Source: Candidatus Krumholzibacteriota bacterium (GTDB lineage: Bacteria > Krumholzibacteriota > Krumholzibacteriia > Krumholzibacteriales > Krumholzibacteriaceae). From it: a stretch of 6,429 nt of DNA. The stretch covers positions 1-6,429 of the forward strand of contig DAOVFR010000149.1 of NCBI GenBank assembly GCA_030672805.1. Reading direction: 5' to 3'. Positions 1-4,994 of the stretch are shown here, piece by piece (within the stretch, counting starts at the first letter, position 1; every line of letters begins with the position of its first letter). The notes under the pieces were generated by a model, which was not told where the DNA came from, ran no database searches, and saw only the letters and a list, made by a program, of their open reading frames with translations. A program made the position numbers and the translations under genes.

Positions 1-1667
1 AGACGGGCAACCTGAAGGTTGAAAAAACGTCGTGCAACCTTAACGAGATGGTCGAGGAAGTGCACAGGGGACTGCAGGAGAAGTACGCCGAGGGAAACGT
101 GAACAGCGATCTCAGGCTTCCCAGGAAACCTGCAAAGATAGACGCGGACCGTGAGCTTATCAAGCAGCTCCTGCAGAACCTGATGAGCAACGCGGTCAAG
201 TTCACCCCGTCCGGCGGCAAGGTGACCGTGATCCTCGAGGAGGAAGCATCGGCGGCAAGGATAGTGGTTCAGGACACGGGGAAAGGGATACCGGAAGATC
301 AGCTCGAAAAGATTTTCGAACGATTCCACCAGGTCGATTCGAGCCATACGAGGGAACACGGGGGGTCGGGGCTCGGGCTGGCGATCTGCAAGAATATTGT
401 CGACTGGCACGATGGAAAGATCTGGGTCGAGAACGTGAAGGAGGCGGGGGCGAAATTCGTCGTCCGCCTGCCGATCAATGATATTATCGTAAGACAGGCC
501 TCGTCGACCGGTTTCATCGGGTCCATCAGGTTCGAGCGCGAGCGCTACCTTTCGCTTCTTGTCGAGATGCTCGCCGAGTTTCTCCAGGCGCGGAAGGCAT
601 CGATCATGATCATCGACAGGGAACAGCAGATCCTGCGGATCGTGGCCGCGAAGGGGCTTGACCCGGAGTTCGTTCAGGGGACGAGGATCGAGGTAGGTGA
701 CCGGATCGCCGGGCGCGTAGCCAAGACGGGCGAATCGCTCCACGTGTTCGATATCGAACGGGATGTCGGGTTCGGGCGCGCCAACAACTCATCGTATTAC
801 GGTTCTCATTCCTTTCTATCCGTGCCGGTGAGGGACGGAGGGGAAATCGTGGGCGTGCTGAACGTGGCGGATCACGTCGAGGGCAGGGAGTTCACCAGGA
901 TGGACAAGGAGATACTCGAAGCGCTCAGCGGGACTATCGGCGGGATGCTCAAGAAACTTGATGCGTACGAAATGGTCTCCTCGAACTTCAAGAAGCTGAA
1001 GGACGCGATGCGGGCGATCCTCGATATGCGAGAGGAATGGGGGAGCAGGAATCTGACGAACCTGACGATGATAGTGATGGCGGTCGGTAAGCGCATGAGC
1101 CTGGATGAGCAGTCGCTCGCGGCGCTGAGGCTCGGGATGAACCTGTACGATCTCGGTATGATGAAGGTGCCGCGCCATATCAGAGCAAAGAAAGAAGAGC
1201 TGGTGGAGAAGGAGTGGGAGAAGCTGCAAAGACACACGAATATCGGTTTTACGATGATATCGCCGATGAGCCTCGAGGAACGGATCATGAAGATGGTGAA
1301 GAGCCACCACGAGAATTTCGACGGCAGTGGCTATCCGGACGGCCTCGTCGGCGGCGAGATCCCGGTTGAAGCGAGAATCATCAATGTCGTTGATACATTC
1401 AGGGCCCTGATCACCCAGGGACCGTACCGCCGGTGCTACACGATCGACGAGGCGCGGAACGAGATCATCAAGGGAGCTGGTTCGAAGTTCGATCCCAAGG
1501 TTGTTGGAGCATTCGTGAAAGTGCTTCACGAGCTCGGTGCCCGCGAGGTGAATGGAGAACTCGTGCTCGATGCCGTCGAGCGGGAGCTCGAGAGGGAGAG
1601 AAAGGCAAGAAAGAAACAGGGGGAGAAACAGCAGGCAGGAGTACCGGTGAAGGAGGGCGCCCTATGA
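1..1667 (+). CDS. Hybrid signalling protein, 5'-truncated: histidine kinase ATPase + GAF + degenerate HD-GYP
   Basis: The frame is open to the left edge (first full codon at 3), so the gene starts upstream and the ATG at 48 is internal. Residues before it (TGNLKVEK) resemble the linker after a HisKA dimerisation domain; the phosphorylated His must lie outside the window. Counting Met48 as residue 1: N box NLMSNAVKFTP (44-54), G1 box DTGKGI (76-81), F box FERFHQVD (90-97) and G2 box GGSGLGLAI (105-113) form a complete-looking HATPase. A GAF domain follows (about 160-305), then an HD-GYP-type domain (about 330-495) and a charged tail. The HD-GYP part keeps HHENFDGSGYP (420-430), H396 and D449. 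The first His is N335, the HD pair is Y367-D368, and the GK lysine is M371. Family knowledge says these positions bind the metal centre that cleaves cyclic-di-GMP, so I infer lost or altered catalysis. No membrane segment is visible. It is translationally coupled to the following receiver gene. Domain calls are firm; the ligand and output are unknown. Confidence 0.9.
   Translation, partial: TGNLKVEKTSCNLNEMVEEVHRGLQEKYAEGNVNSDLRLPRKPAKIDADRELIKQLLQNLMSNAVKFTPSGGKVTVILEEEASAARIVVQDTGKGIPEDQLEKIFERFHQVDSSHTREHGGSGLGLAICKNIVDWHDGKIWVENVKEAGAKFVVRLPINDIIVRQASSTGFIGSIRFERERYLSLLVEMLAEFLQARKASIMIIDREQQILRIVAAKGLDPEFVQGTRIEVGDRIAGRVAKTGESLHVFDIERDVGFGRANNSSYYGSHSFLSVPVRDGGEIVGVLNVADHVEGREFTRMDKEILEALSGTIGGMLKKLDAYEMVSSNFKKLKDAMRAILDMREEWGSRNLTNLTMIVMAVGKRMSLDEQSLAALRLGMNLYDLGMMKVPRHIRAKKEELVEKEWEKLQRHTNIGFTMISPMSLEERIMKMVKSHHENFDGSGYPDGLVGGEIPVEARIINVVDTFRALITQGPYRRCYTIDEARNEIIKGAGSKFDPKVVGAFVKVLHELGAREVNGELVLDAVERELERERKARKKQGEKQQAGVPVKEGAL
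1649..1657 (+). promoter_or_regulatory. Strong Shine-Dalgarno for the receiver gene
   Basis: GAAGGAGGG lies inside the end of the kinase gene, 6 bases before the ATG at 1664. It fixes the receiver start at 1664 rather than the upstream in-frame codon at 1433, and lets ribosomes reinitiate at the ATGA stop/start overlap. Confidence 0.8.
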
Positions 1668-2041
1668 AAAAAGGCAAGATTCTGGTTGTAGACGACGAGA
1701 TCAACATCACGCAGATACTCGAATTCAGTATCGGTGCGGAAGGATACGAGGTCATCACGGCCGCGAACGGCGAGGAGGCTGTCGACAAAGCACGCCGGGA
1801 ACTTCCCGATCTCATCATCCTCGATATCATGATGCCGAAGATCGACGGTTACGAGGCATGCCGGATCCTGAAGGCGAACCCGCTGACAAAGAACATCCCG
1901 GTGGTTCTTCTCACCGCGAAGGGGAGGGACATCGACAAGCGGCTGGGATACGAAGTCGGGGCAACCGATTACATCGTGAAGCCATTCAGTCCGAACAAGC
2001 TGATCGACAGGATCCACGAGCTGCTCTCATGCCCGAGGTAA
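1664..2041 (+). CDS. Receiver-only (CheY/Spo0F-like) response regulator
   Basis: This 125-residue protein is one REC domain and nothing else. The acidic pocket is D10-D11 (ILVVDDE), the expected phosphoacceptor is D54 in LDIMMPKIDGYE, the switch residue is T84 (LLTAKGRD), and the conserved lysine is K106 in IVKPFSPNKL. All key residues of a phosphorylatable receiver are therefore present. The protein ends right after the last helix (IHELLSC), with no DNA-binding or enzymatic output. The ATG overlaps the stop of the upstream kinase gene by four bases (ATGA) and has a strong ribosome binding site, so it is probably the cognate partner of that kinase. It could be a phosphorelay intermediate or act by protein-protein contact; the sequence does not say which. 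No terminator is visible between it and priA, so some read-through is possible. Confidence 0.95.
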   Translation: MKKGKILVVDDEINITQILEFSIGAEGYEVITAANGEEAVDKARRELPDLIILDIMMPKIDGYEACRILKANPLTKNIPVVLLTAKGRDIDKRLGYEVGATDYIVKPFSPNKLIDRIHELLSCPR

Positions 2042-2050
2042 GCTTTTCAT

Positions 2051-2079
2051 TTGCCGGGGGGAATCGTCCGGCCTATAAT
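2051..2079 (+). promoter_or_regulatory. Sigma70-like promoter of priA
   Basis: A perfect TATAAT (2074-2079) lies exactly 17 bases after TTGCCG (2051-2056, four of six matches to the -35 consensus). The expected transcription start, about 7 bases downstream, falls near 2085-2087, only 3-5 bases before the priA ATG at 2090, implying a leaderless or nearly leaderless message. A short inverted repeat GCCGG/CCGGC (2053-2057, 2068-2072) spans the spacer and may be chance. This is a sequence-only prediction. Confidence 0.6.
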
Positions 2080-2089
2080 CCCATGTACT

Positions 2090-4093
2090 ATGGGAAACAA
2101 ACCGAAACCCTCCTTTGTAGATGTTGCCCTTCCTGTTCCTGTTAACAAGCTTTTCACGTACAGTGTGCCTGCTGAAATGGGGGGCGCCTGTGTGCCCGGC
2201 TGCCGCGTTCTCGTGCCGTTCGGGCGCCGCCGGATGACCGGCTATGTTGTATCTCTCAGGCGCAGTCCGCCGGGAAAGGTGAGGCTGAAACAGATCGTTT
2301 CGCTCATCGATGACGAGCCCCTGATCAGCGGCGTCCTTCTTGATCTGGCCCGTTGGATGTCGCGATACTATGTCCATTCACTCGGCGAAGTGCTGCGGGC
2401 GATCCTTCCCGCGGGCGTGAAGGGCGCGGGCCGTTTATCCGGGGAGGACGAGACGGCCGGCATATTTCCAGACGAGATCGAGTACCCGGAGCTGAACGCG
2501 GAACAGCGAACGGCGTGTGATGCAGTCGGAAAAGTGCTCTCCTCCGGCGGGACCGCGAGCTTCCTTCTTCACGGCGTTACGGGAAGCGGAAAGACGGAGG
2601 TCTATCTCCGGTGTATCGACCAGGCTCTCAAGCTGGGCAGAAGCGCTCTCGTCCTGATACCGGAGATCGCCCTCATCCCGCAGACGACGTCGAGATTCAG
2701 ACGGCGCTTTGGGGATGGGGTGGCAGTGATTCACAGCCGGTTGACCGGCGCACAGCGCAGTTCGATATGGAAAGGAGTATCCCGCGGCGATATAAGGGTT
2801 GTCATCGGGGCGCGCTCCTCCGTCTTCGTACCACTGCGAGACCTCGGAATCATCGTCATCGACGAGGAGCAGGACGGTTCATTCAAGCAGGAGGAGAAAC
2901 CCCACTACAACGCAAAGGCGGTCGCGGAATTCCGCGCAAGGAACGAGGGTGCGGTTCTGCTTTTCGGTTCCGCGACACCATCGCTCGAAACATACGTGGC
3001 GGCACAAAAGGGAGAGCGGGGCTATCTCAGGCTCAGTTCACGCCCCGTGATTGGAACGATGCCTGGCGTTGATATCATCGATATGAGGGAACGGAGGGGG
3101 ACCTTTTCCGTCGAGCTTCTCGACGCACTCGAATCGTGTCTCGAAAATCGGGAACAGGCGATCGTCCTGCTCAACCGGCGGGGTCACGCGAGCTTCATCC
3201 AGTGCAGGAAGTGTGGGTTGATCGAGCGTTGCCCGAACTGCGCGATCTCGCTGACGTATCACAGCAGGGAGAACAGGCTGCTCTGTCACTACTGCGGGTT
3301 CGAGGAAGAGCCGCCCGGCGCGTGCCCTTCTTGCGGGTCGTACGGGCTTGTCCGGAAAGGCCTCGGGACGCAGCGGGTGGAGATGGAGCTACGGAACCTG
3401 CTCCCCGGCGCCCGCGTGCTGCGGATGGATCTTGATACGACGGCGGGAAAGAGAGGCCACCTCGATATACTGGAGCGGTTCTCCGGTGGAGAAGCCGACA
3501 TACTACTCGGCACGCAGATGGTCGCCAAGGGACACCACTATCCGCTGGTCACCCTTGTCGGTGTGATTTCGGCCGACACGGGACTGAATTTTCCAGACTT
3601 CAGGGCCGCCGAGCGATCGTTTCAGCTTCTCTCCCAGGCGGCCGGCCGTACGGGACGGGGGGAAAGGGGAGGACGGGTCATCGTCCAGACGTATATCCCC
3701 GGCCATTACCTGTTCGATCACCTGCCCAAACACGATTACGATGGATTCGCCGCGGCGGAGCTCAAGCTTCGCAAGGAACTCGGGTATCCGCCGTTCGGCC
3801 GGCTCGTTCTCCTGACCGTATCGTCCACCTCTTCCGGAGATGCCTGCACGGGCGCCGAACAGGTAGCCGCGGCCGTCGTCAAGACATGTCGGTCGAAGCG
3901 GGACTGCCGGGTTCTCGGGCCCGCGCCGGCGATGATCGAAAAGCTGCGGGGCAGGTACCGTATGCAGATCCTCATCAGGGGTGACCTGGATGATGCGGAG
4001 AGGAAGAAGCTGGTCAGCGCCGCGCGCGCGGCTGTCCCGGGGCGGTCCCGGGCCGAGGTCAGGTGGGATGTCGATCCGTTGAATATCAGTTGA
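2090..4093 (+). CDS. priA: Primosomal protein N' (PriA replication-restart helicase)
   Basis: PriA is the 3'-5' superfamily 2 helicase that recognises stalled forks and reloads the replicative helicase. This protein has 667 residues from ATG 2090. The N-terminal 3'-end-binding domain (about 8-108) opens with VDVALPVPVNKLFTYSVP, typical of PriA. Helicase motifs are Walker A GVTGSGKT (162-169), Walker B DEEQ (258-261; the family usually has DEEH), GSATPSLE (293-300), LNRRG (361-365), LGTQMVAKGHHYP (473-485) and QAAGRTGRG (516-524). Zinc ligands are C372, C375, C381, C384, C399, C402, C412 and C415. The C-terminal domain ends in DVDPLNIS, as in relatives. Only about 27 residues separate the first domain from LNAEQ (136-140), where E. 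coli PriA (732 residues) has a winged-helix domain, so that domain seems absent. An in-frame TTG at 2051 would add 13 residues without family resemblance, and it falls in the predicted -35 box. I chose ATG 2090, although it lacks a Shine-Dalgarno. Confidence 0.96.
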   Translation: MGNKPKPSFVDVALPVPVNKLFTYSVPAEMGGACVPGCRVLVPFGRRRMTGYVVSLRRSPPGKVRLKQIVSLIDDEPLISGVLLDLARWMSRYYVHSLGEVLRAILPAGVKGAGRLSGEDETAGIFPDEIEYPELNAEQRTACDAVGKVLSSGGTASFLLHGVTGSGKTEVYLRCIDQALKLGRSALVLIPEIALIPQTTSRFRRRFGDGVAVIHSRLTGAQRSSIWKGVSRGDIRVVIGARSSVFVPLRDLGIIVIDEEQDGSFKQEEKPHYNAKAVAEFRARNEGAVLLFGSATPSLETYVAAQKGERGYLRLSSRPVIGTMPGVDIIDMRERRGTFSVELLDALESCLENREQAIVLLNRRGHASFIQCRKCGLIERCPNCAISLTYHSRENRLLCHYCGFEEEPPGACPSCGSYGLVRKGLGTQRVEMELRNLLPGARVLRMDLDTTAGKRGHLDILERFSGGEADILLGTQMVAKGHHYPLVTLVGVISADTGLNFPDFRAAERSFQLLSQAAGRTGRGERGGRVIVQTYIPGHYLFDHLPKHDYDGFAAAELKLRKELGYPPFGRLVLLTVSSTSSGDACTGAEQVAAAVVKTCRSKRDCRVLGPAPAMIEKLRGRYRMQILIRGDLDDAERKKLVSAARAAVPGRSRAEVRWDVDPLNIS

Positions 4094-4117
4094 ATAGGTC
4101 GATATCCGGAATATAAT
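4090..4117 (+). promoter_or_regulatory. Sigma70-like promoter of the beta-barrel gene
   Basis: TATAAT (4112-4117) is preceded at a 16-base spacing by TTGAAT (4090-4095, four of six -35 matches), which overlaps the priA stop codon. The expected start is near 4124, leaving a leader of about 37 bases before the ATG at 4161. The five bases before the spacer end are TCCGG, as in the priA promoter. Prediction from sequence only. Confidence 0.6.
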
Positions 4118-4125
4118 GCGGAAAG

Positions 4126-4146
4126 CCGTGAGGTAAATATTCACGG
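4126..4146 (+). other. Hairpin at the predicted 5' end of the beta-barrel mRNA
   Basis: CCGTGA (4126-4131) and TCACGG (4141-4146) form a perfect 6-bp inverted repeat around a 9-base A/T-rich loop. It sits 2-3 bases downstream of the predicted transcription start and touches the purine-rich ribosome-binding region. No T-run follows, so it is not a terminator. It could protect the 5' end of the transcript or be an operator. Confidence 0.45.
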
Positions 4147-4148
4147 GG

Positions 4149-4153
4149 AAGGA
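4149..4153 (+). promoter_or_regulatory. Shine-Dalgarno of the beta-barrel gene
   Basis: AAGGA within a longer purine run lies 7 bases before ATG 4161, supporting that start. The signal peptide begins immediately there. Confidence 0.7.
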
Positions 4154-4160
4154 AGATGCG

Positions 4161-4865
4161 ATGAAACAGACAGCCATTCTGGTGCTTCTCGTGTTGTTCA
4201 CGGCGGCGGGCGCCTGCCATGCCCAGTCATTCGGTTTCTTCGGCGGTGTATCGATGCCGCTCGGCGACTTCGCCGGGGATGGGGGAGAAAAGGCCGGATA
4301 TGCCAAGACGGGCTATGGTGGGGGCGTCGAGTTCTGTATGCCGATCGGGACGGGAGGTCTTGGCTGGATAGCGAGCGGCGCATTCGTACTGAACGGCATC
4401 GACATCGACAAGTACCCGATTGATGAATATGAAGAAGAGGGCATAAGAATCGTGAGCTTCGACATGGGTTCGTGGATGAACGTACCTTTAATGACCGGTG
4501 TCAGGTTCGAGGCGGAGGCCTCACCAGCCCTCGGTGTTTACGGGATGGGGTTGGGAGGCCTGAGCCTTGTCAAGGCGCCGAAGATGGATATAGACGGCAG
4601 GTTCACAGCCGGCACGATCACCGCTAATTTCAGCAGCGAGGTGACCTGGGACCTCGTCACGGCGTTCTGTTTCGGTTTCGGCGGAGGCGTCATCATCGGC
4701 GAGAGGTTCAACGTGGATGTCCGCTACCTGAACATTGGCGAGCCGGAGTTCGGTGGAAAGGCCTGTCTGACAGTGGCGGGATCGTCGGAATCGATTGATA
4801 AAGACCTGGAAAAGGTCAAGCAGTCGATCTCGATGCTTCTTATAACGGCGGGGGTGTCGTTCTAG
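4161..4865 (+). CDS. Small exported outer-membrane beta-barrel protein
   Basis: The 234-residue product begins with a signal peptide: K2, a hydrophobic run from residue 5 to 16, and a likely cleavage after CHA (19-21), leaving QSFGFFGG at the mature N-terminus. The rest is rich in glycine and aromatics, with alternating strands such as YGGGVEF (52-58), NVPLMTGVRFE (107-117), CFGFGGGVIIG (170-180) and FNVDVRYL (183-190). It ends in a strand with a C-terminal Phe (ITAGVSF), the usual signal read by the BAM insertion machinery. This pattern matches the broad OMP_b-brl/PorT-like class of 8-10 strand barrels; the specific function is not recognisable. An acidic loop (81-94) and a charged segment (210-221) probably lie outside the barrel core. 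It has its own promoter and ribosome binding site and no visible functional link to priA. A lipoprotein reading (AGAC before residue 19) is weaker because the -3 residue is Ala. Confidence 0.75.
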   Translation: MKQTAILVLLVLFTAAGACHAQSFGFFGGVSMPLGDFAGDGGEKAGYAKTGYGGGVEFCMPIGTGGLGWIASGAFVLNGIDIDKYPIDEYEEEGIRIVSFDMGSWMNVPLMTGVRFEAEASPALGVYGMGLGGLSLVKAPKMDIDGRFTAGTITANFSSEVTWDLVTAFCFGFGGGVIIGERFNVDVRYLNIGEPEFGGKACLTVAGSSESIDKDLEKVKQSISMLLITAGVSF

Positions 4866-4916
4866 CGGTCGATGCCGGCGGCAGGGCGTACTATCAACGG
4901 AAACGGACGATACGTG

Positions 4917-4955
4917 AAAATCGGGGGAGGCAAGGGTGCCGTCCTGCCTCCCCCG
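4917..4955 (-). terminator. Rho-independent terminator of the leftward gene, possibly bidirectional
   Basis: An 11-bp perfect stem, CGGGGGAGGCA (4922-4932) with TGCCTCCCCCG (4945-4955), encloses a 12-base loop. Read on the minus strand it is followed by A then TTTT (complement of 4917-4920), a short but acceptable U-tract. It lies about 40 bases past the stop of the leftward gene. On the plus strand no T-run follows, so termination of the beta-barrel transcript here is less certain, though the GC-rich stem could still stall polymerase. Confidence 0.7.
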
Positions 4956-4966
4956 TTCATGATATT

Positions 4967-4982
4967 GGGTGATGTTTCACCC
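4967..4982. other. Second short hairpin in the convergent spacer
   Basis: GGGTGA (4967-4972) and TCACCC (4977-4982) form a perfect 6-bp stem with a 4-base loop, 12 bases past the stop codon of the leftward gene. No T-run follows on either strand. It may form part of a tandem termination or 3'-end-protection structure with the larger hairpin at 4922-4955. Confidence 0.4.
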
Positions 4983-4994
4983 CGGATGTGGATG

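Noticed and set aside
816..1529. Long minus-strand open frame antisense to the GAF/HD-GYP region
   Set aside because: It lies fully opposite well-recognised domains; the translation is His/Arg/Leu-rich with no family resemblance, as expected for a shadow frame in GC-rich DNA.
1433..1663. Upstream extension of the receiver gene
   Set aside because: It overlaps the kinase gene in another frame, encodes low-complexity Arg/Gly-rich sequence, and the strong Shine-Dalgarno supports ATG 1664.
2053..2072. GCCGG/CCGGC inverted repeat in the priA promoter spacer as an operator
   Set aside because: Only 5 bp in a GC-rich region with a 10-base loop; easily chance.
2051..2089. TTG start for priA
   Set aside because: The extra residues do not resemble PriA N-termini, the codon sits in the predicted -35 box, and the upstream purine run is about 12 bases away. 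It remains possible because ATG 2090 also lacks a Shine-Dalgarno.
4206..4220. Lipobox in the beta-barrel protein signal peptide
   Set aside because: The -3 position before Cys19 is Ala, not Leu/Val/Ile, and CHA-Q fits signal peptidase I; a C-terminal Phe barrel is not expected to need lipidation.
3503..4306. Minus-strand open frame of 267 codons across the priA end and the beta-barrel start
   Set aside because: It crosses two confident plus-strand genes and their promoter, and its translation shows no domain or ribosome binding site.
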